A stretch of DNA of 41,915 nucleotides from Oscillatoriales cyanobacterium (lineage in GTDB: Bacteria; Cyanobacteriota; Cyanobacteriia; Cyanobacteriales; Microcoleaceae). Position numbers and translations under genes: made by a program. Positions 8,492-17,384 of this stretch are shown one piece after another. Under the pieces are notes generated by a model, which was not told where the DNA came from, searched no databases, and worked only from the letters and a program-made list of their open reading frames with translations. The stretch is from positions 1 through 41,915 of the forward strand of contig RDXX01000059.1 in NCBI GenBank assembly GCA_004292955.1, given 5' to 3'. Numbering within the stretch: the first letter of the stretch is position 1; every line of letters begins with the position of its first letter.

Positions 8492-9199
8492 GTGATACAA
8501 GCGGATTTGGATGAGTTGATAATTCCTGAAAAGGAGTTGGAAGATTTGAGCGGAATAGCTTTGAGCGACGGTTTTTCAGGGAATTTTTATCACCCTGATA
8601 CACTCCGGGACGGCAAAAAGCTGTTTGCTTTTTTGTTGCATGAGTTGCTGATATTTTGCGTGACGCTTGTTGTCTCGCTGCCTATTGCTTTACTCGCCAA
8701 TAGAAATCAAGTTGGTTTTAGCGATGCTGAGATATTTGTCCGGGTTTTACAAATAACTTTGGGTTTGTCCCTGGCGATTACTGTTGTTTGGAATGTCTAT
8801 AAATGGGTAAAAGCAAAGCCTTTAGCAACCCTGGCGGGTCTCTTGGATGAAGTTGAGAAGTATCATGAGGTGATTAAGGCTTTAGATATTATCGATCGCC
8901 TAACGGCTGCTGGCAATTTACAAGCCAATTTAATTAATCGACAAGATGCAATTGAGGCCTTAAAAATTACTAGAGAAAGTTTAGTCTGTGCTTTGAAAAC
9001 AGAAAGGATTCTCAGGGAAAATCAGAAATTCATTGGTCGCCGTTACGAGTTATTTGCTAATATTGAAAGTAATTTGGCGGCTTTGATGGCGCTGGATGTG
9101 AGCGATCGCGCGAGCGAATACGGCCGGTTGCTAAATGAGGCTCTGGAAATTGGGATGAGCGTGCACAAAGAGGTAAGAAAGTTGCAAAATGGCAAATAA
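8492..9199 (+). CDS. Hypothetical membrane protein with two TM segments, GTG start
   Basis: Protein of 235 residues. The start is a GTG with AAGGAG ten bases upstream. Two hydrophobic segments lie at about 50-72 and 85-105. The rest (about 110-235) is helical, charged and coiled-coil-like (LLDEVEKYHEVIKAL, IEALKITRESLVCALKTERIL). I do not recognise a family. It follows the membrane protein at 7746 in a likely two-gene operon. The hairpin at 9206-9272 just after its stop lies between it and the convergent mutS and probably terminates both transcripts. Confidence 0.65.
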   Translation: MIQADLDELIIPEKELEDLSGIALSDGFSGNFYHPDTLRDGKKLFAFLLHELLIFCVTLVVSLPIALLANRNQVGFSDAEIFVRVLQITLGLSLAITVVWNVYKWVKAKPLATLAGLLDEVEKYHEVIKALDIIDRLTAAGNLQANLINRQDAIEALKITRESLVCALKTERILRENQKFIGRRYELFANIESNLAALMALDVSDRASEYGRLLNEALEIGMSVHKEVRKLQNGK

Positions 9200-9205
9200 T
9201 TTGAA

Positions 9206-9272
9206 GTATGTTGTTGCGCTTTAGCGCTCTTTCATGTATATACAGAAAGAGCGCTGAAGCGCAACAACGTAC
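9206..9272. repeat. Long hairpin of the GCGCT-TC-AGCGC repeat family between convergent genes
   Basis: Arms of 28 bases (9206-9233 and 9245-9272) are nearly perfectly complementary around an 11-base loop. The core is TTGCGCTTTAGCGCTCTTTC and its complement. The sequence is related to the tandem array at 1-160 and the hairpin at 13151-13221. Its position between two converging genes suits a bidirectional terminator. Confidence 0.9.
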
Positions 9273-9317
9273 CTTTATTGAATCTGTAGGAACTACGAAC
9301 CTTTTTTGGGGACAATT

Positions 9318-11945
9318 TTAATCGTCAAATATATCCAACTGTTGTCCCTCCGACTCTTTTTTGCCATCTTTTTTAACACCCTTCCGCAGCCCGATCGCAA
9401 TTTTGCTATGTTTCTCAATCTGCTTCATCACCTGTCTCGCCCTATCAATCACCGACGGCGGTAAACCAGCCAATCTCCCCGCTTCAATGCCGTAGGACTT
9501 ATCAGCACCGCCGGGGTGAACTTCGTGCAAAAATACGATTTGATCCGGCAATTCCTTTACAGTCACCTGATAATTTGCCACATTATCCAAAATAGAAGCT
9601 AACTCATTTAACTCGTGATAGTGAGTCGCAAAAATCGTCCGCGCGCGAATCTCGCTGGCTAAATATTCTGCCACAGACCAAGCAATCGAAAGCCCGTCAA
9701 ACGTTGCCGTTCCCCTACCAATTTCATCCAACAACACCAATGATTTCGGCGTCGCGTGATTGAGAATATTGGCAGTTTCGTTCATTTCTACCATAAACGT
9801 AGACTGACCGGTTGCTAAATCGTCCACGGCGCCGACACGGGTAAAAATGCGATCGCAAATTCCCAAAGTCGCAGCCTTCGCCGGGACAAAACTGCCCATC
9901 TGCGCCATTAACTGGATCAAACCAACCTGGCGCAAATAACAACTCTTGCCGCTAGCATTCGGCCCAGTTAAAATAATTAAATCTGGGCGACTTAGCGCTG
10001 CTTCCCGACCCAAAAAAGCCGAATTCGGGACAAAAAATCCCGGCGGTAAAGACTTTTCCACCACCGGATGACAACCTTCAATAATTTTAATTTCCCGACT
10101 TTCTGTCATCATCGGGCGACAGTAATCTTGATAAACCGCTACTTCCGCCAAACCGCACAAAATATCCGCCGCCGCCACCGCGCGGGAAACGTTGCGAATA
10201 ATTTCGGCGTGTTCTCCTACCTCCGATCGCAATTTCGCAAAAATATCGTACTCCAAGTGATTTAAATCTTCCCGCGCCGTCAGAATTCGCACTTCCCTTT
10301 CTTTTAATTCTTCTGTGCTGTAGCGTTCTTCATTGGTGAGAGTTTGCTTGCGGGTGTAGTCGTTCGGTACTTGGTCAACTTTCGATTTGGTAATGCTGAT
10401 GTAATAGCCGAAAGCTTTATTGTAGCCGACTTTTAAATTAGAAATTCCGGTGCGTTGCCGTTCGTTAGCCTCTAAACGGGCAATCCATTCTTGATCGGCT
10501 GATGCAGTGTGGCGCATCTTATCAAGCATGGGATTAATGCCCGATCGAATCAAACCTCCTTCTTTTAAATGAATCGGCGGTTCCTCAACTAAATAAGCGT
10601 GAATTTGAGTTGCTAACTCTTCTAAAATGGGCGGGACATTTTGCAGCGCTTTTAAATAGGGCGAGATTCCTTCAGTTGCGATCGCCGCCAGTTGGGGTAA
10701 TTTTGAGAGAGAATCGGCTAAAGCGACCAAATCCCGAGCGCTAGCGGTTCCAGAACCCGCGCGCCCCGTGAGTCTTTCGATGTCGTAAATTTGGCGCAGC
10801 AACTGCTGCAAATCTTGGCGCAGCGGATTGTTTTCTACTAATTCTTGAATCGTATCGTGGCGGGCGCAAATACCTTTAATGCTGAGCAAAGGTTGCAGCA
10901 CCCAGCGGCGCAAAGCGCGGCCTCCCATGGCGGTGCTGGTTTTGTCTATAGCCCACAGCAGCGAACCGTGAAACACGCCATCTCTGACTGTTTGAGTAAT
11001 TTCGAGATTGCGGCGGGTTTGATAGTCCAGTGTCAGAAAATCGGTGAGTGTGTAAGTGTGCAATCTTTGCAAAGCAACTGCTTTTTCTTTTTGAGTTTCT
11101 TCGAGATATTGCAGCAAACCGCCGGCGGCGCGCACTGCGAGGGAAAGGTGCGCGCATCCGAGGCCTTCGAGCGATCGCACTTTGAACTTTTGCAGGATTC
11201 GCTGTTTTGCTTCGGACAAAGTAAACGGGATTTGCGATCGCAAAGAATAGCAAAACGAATTCGGCAAACAATCGGGTAAATGCTCGGATTTCTCTCCCGG
11301 CCTTAACATCGTCACCAAATCCGGCGCATTAGTCGGAACCAGGACTTCCGAAGGCTGCAAACGGAGCAATTCTAATGTTAATTGTTCTAAACTGTCGGCT
11401 TGGGTAGTGACGAATTCTCCTGTAGAAATATCAGTATAAGCCAATCCCCAATGTTCCCCAGCGATGACGACTGCTGCTAAAAAGTTATTTTGTCGGGGTT
11501 TGAGCATTCCATCATCCGTCAAAGTTCCTGGAGTGAGAATGCGGGTGATTTCGCGCTTGACTTGGCGGCCTTCGCGGGCGGCGATCGAGGCATCTTCAAC
11601 TTGGTCGCAAACTACTACAGCATAGCCTTTTTCTACTAACTGAGAAGTATAGCGATCGAGGGCGTGATGCGGCACTCCTGTCATCGGCACTCGACCGATT
11701 TCTTTGCCGCTTTCTTTGCTAGTGCAAACAAGTTCTAATTCCCGCGAAATCGTCACTGCATCTTGAAAAAAACACTCAAAAAAATCTCCGACTCGAAACA
11801 ATAAAAGTGCGTGGGGATACTGTTCTTTCACTTCCACATACCGCTGCATCATCGGCGTCAGCTTAGTGAATTCTAATAGGCGGTGGTCGGCATTGGGGAT
11901 GTTGGCTTGACTGGGGTCTGTTGGGGTAGATGCAGTGTAAGGCAT
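9318..11945 (-). CDS. mutS: DNA mismatch repair protein MutS
   Basis: Mismatch-recognition ATPase, about 875 residues. The N-terminal mismatch-binding domain is present ([11 protein letters not shown], then [12 protein letters not shown] with the Phe-x-Glu mismatch motif). Connector, lever and clamp domains follow, and the ATPase has Walker A GPNASGKS (about 661-668), STFMVEM, Walker [17 protein letters not shown] and the ATHYHEL histidine. The C-terminal tail is short. I chose the ATG at 11945 (MPYTAST). A TTG at 11978 would add 11 residues of no family character, and neither has a strong ribosome binding site. No mutL is nearby. Length is normal, so this is MutS1 and not MutS2. Confidence 0.96.
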   Translation of the reverse strand: MPYTASTPTDPSQANIPNADHRLLEFTKLTPMMQRYVEVKEQYPHALLLFRVGDFFECFFQDAVTISRELELVCTSKESGKEIGRVPMTGVPHHALDRYTSQLVEKGYAVVVCDQVEDASIAAREGRQVKREITRILTPGTLTDDGMLKPRQNNFLAAVVIAGEHWGLAYTDISTGEFVTTQADSLEQLTLELLRLQPSEVLVPTNAPDLVTMLRPGEKSEHLPDCLPNSFCYSLRSQIPFTLSEAKQRILQKFKVRSLEGLGCAHLSLAVRAAGGLLQYLEETQKEKAVALQRLHTYTLTDFLTLDYQTRRNLEITQTVRDGVFHGSLLWAIDKTSTAMGGRALRRWVLQPLLSIKGICARHDTIQELVENNPLRQDLQQLLRQIYDIERLTGRAGSGTASARDLVALADSLSKLPQLAAIATEGISPYLKALQNVPPILEELATQIHAYLVEEPPIHLKEGGLIRSGINPMLDKMRHTASADQEWIARLEANERQRTGISNLKVGYNKAFGYYISITKSKVDQVPNDYTRKQTLTNEERYSTEELKEREVRILTAREDLNHLEYDIFAKLRSEVGEHAEIIRNVSRAVAAADILCGLAEVAVYQDYCRPMMTESREIKIIEGCHPVVEKSLPPGFFVPNSAFLGREAALSRPDLIILTGPNASGKSCYLRQVGLIQLMAQMGSFVPAKAATLGICDRIFTRVGAVDDLATGQSTFMVEMNETANILNHATPKSLVLLDEIGRGTATFDGLSIAWSVAEYLASEIRARTIFATHYHELNELASILDNVANYQVTVKELPDQIVFLHEVHPGGADKSYGIEAGRLAGLPPSVIDRARQVMKQIEKHSKIAIGLRKGVKKDGKKESEGQQLDIFDD

Positions 11946-12084
11946 AAAAGGCGATCGATAAATTTTGATCTTTAACAACTTTAGCGCAAGCTCGGCTTTT
12001 AGCTATAGCTAATGATACAATTTTTGACGATTAATCCTCCTCCAGCAGGGTGCGCGATTCTCAAGATGCGAGCCCAGTTATATG

Positions 12085-12163
12085 GTTCGTAGTGCCCTTC
12101 GTAGTGCCGTTCGTAGTGCGGACTTCAGTCCGCTCTTATCCTGCGGACTGAAGTCCGCACTAC
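12085..12163. repeat. Triplicated TTCGTAGTGC motif leading into a 21-bp-arm hairpin
   Basis: Three spaced copies of TTCGTAGTGC precede and enter a hairpin whose arms are GTAGTGCGGACTTCAGTCCGC (12113-12133) and its complement (12143-12163), with a nine-base loop. Related GTAGTAAGGACT...AGTCCTT elements occur near 13085-13279 and at 17332-17365. It lies upstream of mutS. Confidence 0.85.
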
Positions 12164-12478
12164 AAACCGCGCGTGCGGTTAATCGAGCGGACACGATATG
12201 AGAGAGCAGCGACTGGCGATCGCCAAAAACAACCTCAGCCATCCCTGTTAGCTGTTAAAACAATAATGCTAAATTTATTGCAATTTACTCTGGGATAAAC
12301 TCTACCTTTTTTACAACTTAAAACAGCCGAAAGATAGATTTATAAATTATACCTCGGATAGAGAGATGCCACATCTTATATGCTTAAAATTAAAGCATCC
12401 AGCCAAGTGATTTAGCTGCGGAGTAAATTTAAGATTTAGAATTAAAAATCTGGGAGTTAACTAGAGGAGAACACAATA
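12164..12478. other. AT-rich gap, no gene recognised
   Basis: About 315 bases without an ORF of interest. It is AT-rich and contains TATAAATTATACC-like sequence near 12340 that could be promoter material for the broken dehydrogenase gene. I see no RNA gene here. Confidence 0.4.
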
Positions 12479-12848
12479 ATGAAAGCTCTTTGCTGGCACG
12501 GAGCAAATGACGTGCGAGTTGATAATAGACATCTTGCAAAAATAGGGAGTTGCTGATTCACGGTATGAAAGGCTAATATGCCAGTCATAGAAACCAGTAT
12601 CGACAAAGCTTGGGGATTTTCAACTGATTTTTTTCATACCCTGATTAAGCAACGCCGGCTTGACCATGAAAATGGGACAGACGCACGTTCACCGCTATTT
12701 GCGCCCTTTGCTCGATCGCGTTCAAAAAGGCGAAATTGACCCAACCTTCGTGATTACGCACCGTATGAAATTGGATGAAGCGCCCGACGCTTACGAGATT
12801 TTCAAACACAAAAAAGACAAGTGCATCAAAGTTGTTCTCAAACCATAA
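12479..12848 (+). pseudogene. Zinc-dependent alcohol dehydrogenase remnant: both ends kept, middle lost
   Basis: The ATG at 12479 (GAGGAGA upstream) starts MKALCWHGANDVRVDN, the exact N-terminus expected for a class III-like zinc alcohol/formaldehyde dehydrogenase. After 16 codons the similarity stops and a TGA follows. Coding sequence of the same family resumes at about 12660 with [44 protein letters not shown] and CIKVVLKP to the stop at 12848, the typical C-terminus. About 300 residues, including all zinc ligands and the NAD site, are missing. They are replaced by an inverted-repeat element (12549-12653). A functional enzyme is impossible; an intact copy may exist elsewhere. Confidence 0.88.
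12549..12653. mobile_element. MITE/IS remnant with 22-bp imperfect inverted ends inside the dehydrogenase pseudogene
   Basis: GTTGCTGATTCACGGTATGAAA (12549-12570, 22 bases) and the complement of 12632-12653 match at most positions, enclosing 61 bases with no ORF. Total length is 105 bases. It occupies exactly the place where the dehydrogenase coding sequence is missing. It could be the collapsed ends of an insertion sequence that caused the deletion. The IS family is not identified. Confidence 0.7.
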
Positions 12849-12875
12849 TTCACCATTAATTCACAAGGAGAAACT

Positions 12876-13091
12876 ATGCTTTTACAAGAAAAAGAATCCG
12901 GCGACTTGATAGAAATCATCGATATCGCGACTTTAGTCAGCCCTACAAAAACAGAGGTGGGCGGCAAAAGTCAAGCAGGTGAAGAGGAGCAAGAGCCGAC
13001 TACTTTTGAGAAGAATAAATTGGTTTTTCCCTCCGGTGAAGTCCTGCCGCGCTGCTGGACAGAGGAAAATTATAAAACTCAAGGTTCGTAG
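12876..13091 (+). CDS. Small conserved cyanobacterial protein
   Basis: Protein of 71 residues with AAGGAGAAACT before the ATG. It reads LLQEKESGDLIEIIDIATL, then GEEEQEPTTFEKNKLVFPSGEVLPRCWTEENY. I have seen small cyanobacterial proteins with the pattern GEE-Q-(E/D)P-F-K-L-FPSGE-LP-CW; some are labelled acetyltransferase, which this length does not support. The last codons (GS and the stop) fall in a dispersed repeat (TTCGTAGTAGGGACTTCAG), so the C-terminus may have been reset by a repeat insertion. It follows the dehydrogenase remnant by 27 bases. Function is unknown. Confidence 0.65.
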   Translation: MLLQEKESGDLIEIIDIATLVSPTKTEVGGKSQAGEEEQEPTTFEKNKLVFPSGEVLPRCWTEENYKTQGS

Positions 13092-13279
13092 TAGGGACTT
13101 CAGCCCTCGATTGACTCATTAAGTCTTGGACGCAACTGTCACCTTAATAAAGGTACGTAGTTGCGCTTCAGCGCTCTTTGCTTATATCTATGAAAGAGCG
13201 CTGAAGCGCAACTACGTACCTAAGAAAGATTTGAGTCCCTGATTTGTTAATTATTTAAGGACTTAAGTCCTTACTACAA
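13085..13279. repeat. Nested palindromic repeats: one hairpin inserted within another
   Basis: The outer arms are GTTCGTAGTAGGGACTTCAG (from 13085) and, inverted, AAGGACTTAAGTCCTTACTA (13257-13276), both of the GTAGTAAGGACT family. Inside lies a perfect 29-base inverted repeat (13151-13179 and 13193-13221, 13-base loop) of the GCGCTTCAGCGC family, the same sequence as the tandem array at 1-160. Confidence 0.85.
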
Positions 13280-13326
13280 ACTAGATTTTTGCAATAATTA
13301 TTGTCATCACTAACAGCCAATAAGTT

Positions 13327-13599
13327 ATGGAATTGCAAGCAGTAATTCTCGATGTTGACAAGCGAATTTCTTGATGGTACCCGCCACGTGATTTATCCGT
13401 GGAATCAATCCCAAATCGAAAATCTAAAATCCTCTCTTCCCCCGAATTTATCCGTGGGGTCGCTCTCATACTCAGCAAAGATGCTCACGCTCAAGCTTGG
13501 GTAGAGGCGTTTGCTGCTTACGGATACGAGGTGCCTTTTGAGAAAGTTCGCCCGCTAATTGGGATGGGAGGCGACCAACTTATACCTACTAACATTTGA
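13327..13599 (+). pseudogene. HAD-family phosphatase remnant (N-terminal third, interrupted)
   Basis: The ATG at 13327 gives MELQAVILDVD, the first strand and catalytic DxD of a HAD hydrolase, then a TGA after 15 codons. A second stretch in frame to the stop at 13599 reads [20 protein letters not shown] and [14 protein letters not shown], which is what follows DGTLVDSN in beta-phosphoglucomutase/phosphatase-like HADs. Between them about 110 bases of unrelated sequence replace only a few codons. The gene then ends abruptly after LIP. The remaining two thirds (motifs II-IV) are gone, and the RNA-repair kinase gene begins in the opposite orientation at the next base. Clearly non-functional. Confidence 0.82.
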
Positions 13600-14769
13600 T
13601 TAAAAGGACTTTTGCAAGAAGTCTACAATCCACTCTACCTGATGCGCTTCCGTGCGATCGGGAATGTCGAGGCGATTAGCCAATCGTTGAATGGCTGCTT
13701 CTGGGACTGCTGCTGTGCGCGATCGATTCCGCCGCAATACTTCTTGTAGGGGAACTTCCAGGTAAACAATCCGAATACGCGCTTGATAACCAGCAAAGAA
13801 ATTAATTAATTGCTGGCGCATTTGTTTAGTCGTATTGGTGGCATTCCACACAAAAGAACGTCCCGATTTCATGTATTCCCGCGCACGATTTTTAGCTTCT
13901 ACGATGACATTTCCGGGAGTTCGATCGGGAGGAACGTTCATCTCTTTTCGCAGCGCATCCAAGGAAATAACAGGCCAATTGGGTAGATTTTCTTTAATCC
14001 AATAATCTTTACCGCTTCCGGGTAATCCCGACATCAAAACAACTTCGCATCGAGTATCATCAAATGCTTCATAATCGGGGTTTCCGTTGTCTTTGCGGAA
14101 GTAGATAAATCGGCTGTGGTCTGAGGCGAATTGTCGCGGAGAATCCAAACAATTATTTTCTTGACAAAACTCCCGAAATAGCTGTATTTTATCTAGGATT
14201 TCTTGTCTGTCGCTACACTCGCGGCCGCGCACGTCTGCTTCTGCTAAAAGTGCGAGGAAATCGCAGCGGACAACTTGACTAGCCTTAATTACAGACTGCT
14301 GCGGGTTGGGTTTGTCTAGCAGCCAGATGGGTAAACTGCCGAATTGGACGATCGCGCAAACAGTCTCCCGAATGATAAACTGCACCGGCGGGTCAAATTG
14401 AGCTAAAATTTGTCTGACCATCCTCGCACCTTGACGGGCGTGACCTTTCGAGCTAATTCTGCCATTTTCTTCTATCTTTGTAAAAGCAGGTTTTGCGACA
14501 TCGTGCAGCAAAGCCGCAGCAAAAACCATTGAACGTTCTGGCGCAGAAAGCTGTCGCCACTTGGGGGAGGATATTAAGGCTTCGCAGACCATTTTGGTAT
14601 GAATTAAAACATCACCTTCAGCGTGATAAATCGGATCTTGCTGGCATCCTTCTAAGTTTTGAATCCAATCGAAATGATTGTAAATGCTTTCCCAATCTAG
14701 GAACCAATCGGGCGGTTCTGGACAAAAGGGAAAAGTCCAAGTTGCAGAGTGTGATAATAAAGCAGTCAT
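13600..14769 (-). CDS. HD phosphohydrolase-polynucleotide kinase fusion (HD-Pnk type RNA end-healing enzyme)
   Basis: Protein of 389 residues with two catalytic domains. The N-terminal HD domain has His57 (VLIHTKMV), His89-Asp90 (LLHDVAKPAF) and His110 (KGHARQGA), consistent with a metal-dependent phosphoesterase. The C-terminal P-loop kinase has Walker A GLPGSGKD (248-255), Asp271 in VISLDALRKEM, WNATNTTKQMR (308-318) and a lid with RRNRSR. The architecture matches bacterial HD-Pnk enzymes, in which the HD domain removes 2',3' phosphates and the kinase phosphorylates 5'-OH ends. The RNA ligase gene immediately upstream on the same strand strengthens this: heal, then seal. All key residues are present. 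The gap of 85 bases to the ligase holds a dispersed repeat. Confidence 0.85.
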   Translation of the reverse strand: MTALLSHSATWTFPFCPEPPDWFLDWESIYNHFDWIQNLEGCQQDPIYHAEGDVLIHTKMVCEALISSPKWRQLSAPERSMVFAAALLHDVAKPAFTKIEENGRISSKGHARQGARMVRQILAQFDPPVQFIIRETVCAIVQFGSLPIWLLDKPNPQQSVIKASQVVRCDFLALLAEADVRGRECSDRQEILDKIQLFREFCQENNCLDSPRQFASDHSRFIYFRKDNGNPDYEAFDDTRCEVVLMSGLPGSGKDYWIKENLPNWPVISLDALRKEMNVPPDRTPGNVIVEAKNRAREYMKSGRSFVWNATNTTKQMRQQLINFFAGYQARIRIVYLEVPLQEVLRRNRSRTAAVPEAAIQRLANRLDIPDRTEAHQVEWIVDFLQKSF

Positions 14770-14803
14770 AGTTTCACCTATTTATTAATAACGCAATTTC
14801 TTC

Positions 14804-14852
14804 GTCCGCGGAGGCGGACATTGTTTGTGTAGCAGCGGTTTCAACCGCCGAC
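14804..14852. repeat. Two-stem dispersed repeat between HD-Pnk and RNA ligase genes
   Basis: Copy of the family GTCCGC-GGAG-GCGGAC, then TTGTTTGTGTAG, then GCGGTT-TC-AACCGC. Both short stems are intact. It fills most of the gap between the ligase stop codon and the HD-Pnk start, so it would lie in their joint transcript. Confidence 0.9.
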
Positions 14853-14854
14853 TC

Positions 14855-15643
14855 TTAGCTAAAATTAAATAAATCAGCACCCGGACGCAAAATATTCGGT
14901 ACAATCGGGCGATTCAACCAATGTCCCTCCGCATTTTTAATCGCAGTCAAAAAGCTAGCGCGCACGTACTTATAACGCGCCTTGACAATTCCATCTGCTT
15001 CGACTTTAATATACAGACCCTCCATAACATTACTATTATCAGTCTCCTTCAAACAGCGCTCTTCATCCAATCCCAATTCCCGGCATTGCAAGCGCAACCG
15101 CTCCAAATGTCCAGGTTGAATAAAATTAGATTTGTCCATAAACTGCATCATGTGCTTGGGCGATTTTACCACTCCTGAAAAAAGAACAGGAACTGACACT
15201 AACGGCACTCTGCTTAACAACTGACGGCGGGCTTCTGTACTCAAAAACTGACTGGTTTCCAAGTCCAGCACGTCGTATTCCATAAAATAGTGTGGCAGAA
15301 AATCATAAAAAACTGTGTGTTTGGCATAAAGCCATTCGCCGTACAAAATATAACGATTTCCCAGCACTTCTCCCAGGACTCCGCTGAGACTGAAAGCCCA
15401 CTGTTTGAATAAGTTAAAATGCTTTTCTCGCGGCCCGCCGGTGAGATAGTGGCCGCGACTTTGCAGCAGCATTTGCCCGTCTGGCGCGAAGCTGATGCCT
15501 GTATTGGCGCCGTCTACCTTTTCTTCGATAATTAAAGGGCGATCGGCAATAGCGCTAAAAGGCACGCTGTCGAGGTCTTCATCTCCCGGCTGGAAACGCG
15601 AACCTTCGATGTGATAAGTTCTAGGATATTTGACAATTTCCAT
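14855..15643 (-). CDS. RNA ligase family protein (nucleotidyltransferase)
   Basis: ATP-dependent RNA-sealing enzyme of about 262 residues. The covalent nucleotidyltransferase motifs are visible: motif I EEKVDGANTG (Lys42 as AMP acceptor), a following LQSRGHY, motif III YGEWLYAKHTVFYD, motif IIIa FMEYDVLD, motif IV MEGLYIKVE and motif V VKARYKYVR. The N-terminus KYPRTYHIEGSRFQPGDEDL is typical of this ligase group. I chose the ATG at 15643 (MEIVKYPRT); an ATG at 15685 would add 14 residues without family character, and neither has a clear ribosome binding site. It is upstream of and co-oriented with the HD-Pnk gene, forming a repair cassette. Confidence 0.87.
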   Translation of the reverse strand: MEIVKYPRTYHIEGSRFQPGDEDLDSVPFSAIADRPLIIEEKVDGANTGISFAPDGQMLLQSRGHYLTGGPREKHFNLFKQWAFSLSGVLGEVLGNRYILYGEWLYAKHTVFYDFLPHYFMEYDVLDLETSQFLSTEARRQLLSRVPLVSVPVLFSGVVKSPKHMMQFMDKSNFIQPGHLERLRLQCRELGLDEERCLKETDNSNVMEGLYIKVEADGIVKARYKYVRASFLTAIKNAEGHWLNRPIVPNILRPGADLFNFS

Positions 15644-15787
15644 AACCGATTTTATATTTGAGATTTTAGAGGCCAGCCAATTCATTAGACTAGATTGTAA
15701 AAGTCTTTTGAATCAAATTTTCGGACAATGATTTTCACAAGAGGTATATTACCATTATAATAGATGCATCACAAAGGAGCGTATATT

Positions 15788-16657
15788 TTGAAAAGTCAAA
15801 GTTTCCAGAGCGTAACGTCAGCGATCGCTGGAATTCTATTAGTAGTCGCGCTACTCCTGGGCTTCAACTCTTTTGTTGTCATCAATCCAGGTGAAGCAGG
15901 GGTGGTTAGCATTTTAGGAAAAGCGACTGATGGAGCGTTGTTAGAGGGATTTCACTTCAGACCCCCGCTGATATCTAAGGTAGATGTCTACGATGTCACA
16001 GTGCAAAAATTTGAAGTTCCCGCCCAGAGTGCTACTAAAGACCTTCAGGATTTAAATGCTAGTTTTGCGATCAATTTTCGCCTCGATCCTGCCAAAGTAG
16101 TAGATGTCAGAAGGACTCAAGGAACTTTAGAGAATATAGTTTCTAAAATTATTGCTCCTCAGACGCAAGAAGCATTTAAAACAGCCGCTGCGCTGAGAAC
16201 CGCCGAACAATCTATTACTCAAAGAAGCGAACTGAAACGAGACTTTGATAGTGCACTTAAGGAAAGGTTATCAAAGTATGATGTAATCGTGCTTGATACT
16301 AGCGTTGTTAACATTCGATTCTCCACAGATTTTGCGAAGGCGGTTGAGGAGAAACAGGTTGCTGAACAGCGGGCGCAAAGGGCTGTTTATGTTGCTCAAG
16401 AAGCTGAACAACAAGCTCAAGCTGATATTAACCGCGCTCAAGGTAGGGCTGAAGCTCAAAGACTTTTGGCGGAAACTCTGAAGGCTCAAGGCGGCGATTT
16501 GGTTCTGCAAAAAGAGGCGATCGAAGCTTGGAGAAGCGGCGGCGCTCAGATGCCAAAGGTATTGGTTATGGGTAGCGGTTCGAGTCGGGTTCCTTTCATT
16601 TTTAATATGAACGATATGCAGGAAGAACCCGATCGCCCAAAAGCGATCGACAATTAA
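15788..16657 (+). CDS. Prohibitin/SPFH-domain family membrane protein
   Basis: A single N-terminal membrane segment (about 10-35, AGILLVVALLLGFNSFVVI) is followed by an SPFH domain (NPGEAGVVSILGKATDGAL, EGFHFRPPLISKVDVYDV) and a long Ala/Gln/Glu-rich coiled coil (EEKQVAEQRAQRAVYVAQEA). Total length is 289 residues from the TTG at 15788. I prefer that TTG because AAGGAG lies eight bases before it. The in-frame ATG at 15764 (8 codons longer) would place this ribosome binding site inside the gene. Such proteins form ring scaffolds at membranes. Its substrates here are unknown and no FtsH gene is adjacent. Confidence 0.87.
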   Translation: MKSQSFQSVTSAIAGILLVVALLLGFNSFVVINPGEAGVVSILGKATDGALLEGFHFRPPLISKVDVYDVTVQKFEVPAQSATKDLQDLNASFAINFRLDPAKVVDVRRTQGTLENIVSKIIAPQTQEAFKTAAALRTAEQSITQRSELKRDFDSALKERLSKYDVIVLDTSVVNIRFSTDFAKAVEEKQVAEQRAQRAVYVAQEAEQQAQADINRAQGRAEAQRLLAETLKAQGGDLVLQKEAIEAWRSGGAQMPKVLVMGSGSSRVPFIFNMNDMQEEPDRPKAIDN

Positions 16658-16893
16658 AATAGCACTTACCCTCTGAAACCTTGTTTCTGGGAAAATGTTG
16701 GCTTTGCTAACCACAAATCTCGCCCGAAACCGGGTTTGCTCAGAAAGCCTGCCGAAGTCCTATGAGATTTGCCGGAGTATGCTACACTTCTGAGAGTCAA
16801 AATATAGCGACAGCTTAAAACCTTTCGCTATTAAACCAAAGTCCGCAATTAAAACGCAGACAGCACACTCATTTTAGGAAGCAAGGAGAAATT

Positions 16894-17313
16894 ATGACCC
16901 GCGCTATTATGGAAACCGACAAAGGTACAATCAATTTAGAACTGTTCGATGCGGATGCGCCGAATACAGTGAAAAATTTTGTTGACTTGGCGGAAAAAGG
17001 TTTTTACGACGGACTATTGTTTCACCGAGTCATTCCTAACTTTATGGTTCAAGGTGGCTGTCCCAAAGGCACTGGAACAGGCGGGCCCGGCTACAAAATC
17101 AAGTGTGAAATCAACTCAAACAAACATTTGGCAGGCACTTTATCGATGGCTCACGCAGGCCGCGATACGGGTGGGAGCCAATTCTTTATTTGCCATTCTC
17201 CCCAGTCTCATTTAGATGGAGTTCACACAACTTTTGGCAAAACTGAGGATATGTCTGTCGTGAATGCGATCCGCCAAGGCGACAAGATTATTTCGCTCAA
17301 AATCGAGCATTAA
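16894..17313 (+). CDS. Cyclophilin-type peptidyl-prolyl cis-trans isomerase
   Basis: Protein of 139 residues, the size of a minimal cytosolic cyclophilin with no signal peptide. Hallmarks are [33 protein letters not shown] (catalytic Arg in FHRV), [13 protein letters not shown] and [22 protein letters not shown] precedes the ATG. It catalyses proline isomerisation in protein folding. It is preceded by a 236-base gap that contains a GAAACCGGGTTT repeat fragment, and is followed by a hairpin at 17332. Confidence 0.95.
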   Translation: MTRAIMETDKGTINLELFDADAPNTVKNFVDLAEKGFYDGLLFHRVIPNFMVQGGCPKGTGTGGPGYKIKCEINSNKHLAGTLSMAHAGRDTGGSQFFICHSPQSHLDGVHTTFGKTEDMSVVNAIRQGDKIISLKIEH

Positions 17314-17331
17314 TTTTCAGTAATTAGTGAT

Positions 17332-17365
17332 GTTTGTAGTAAGGACTTTAGTCCTTATTGCAAAC
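17332..17365. terminator. Hairpin between convergent cyclophilin and restriction genes
   Basis: GTTTGTAGTAAGGACT pairs with AGTCCTTATTGCAAAC around a two-base loop, with one or two mismatches. It is a member of the GTAGTAAGGACT dispersed family (see 12113 and 13085). It lies between two converging genes, so terminator function is plausible, although it lacks a long T run. Confidence 0.6.
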
Positions 17366-17384
17366 AATATTAGTTGAAATTGAA

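Noticed and set aside
10845..11279. 144-codon open frame on the plus strand
   Set aside because: It is antisense to conserved mutS coding sequence.
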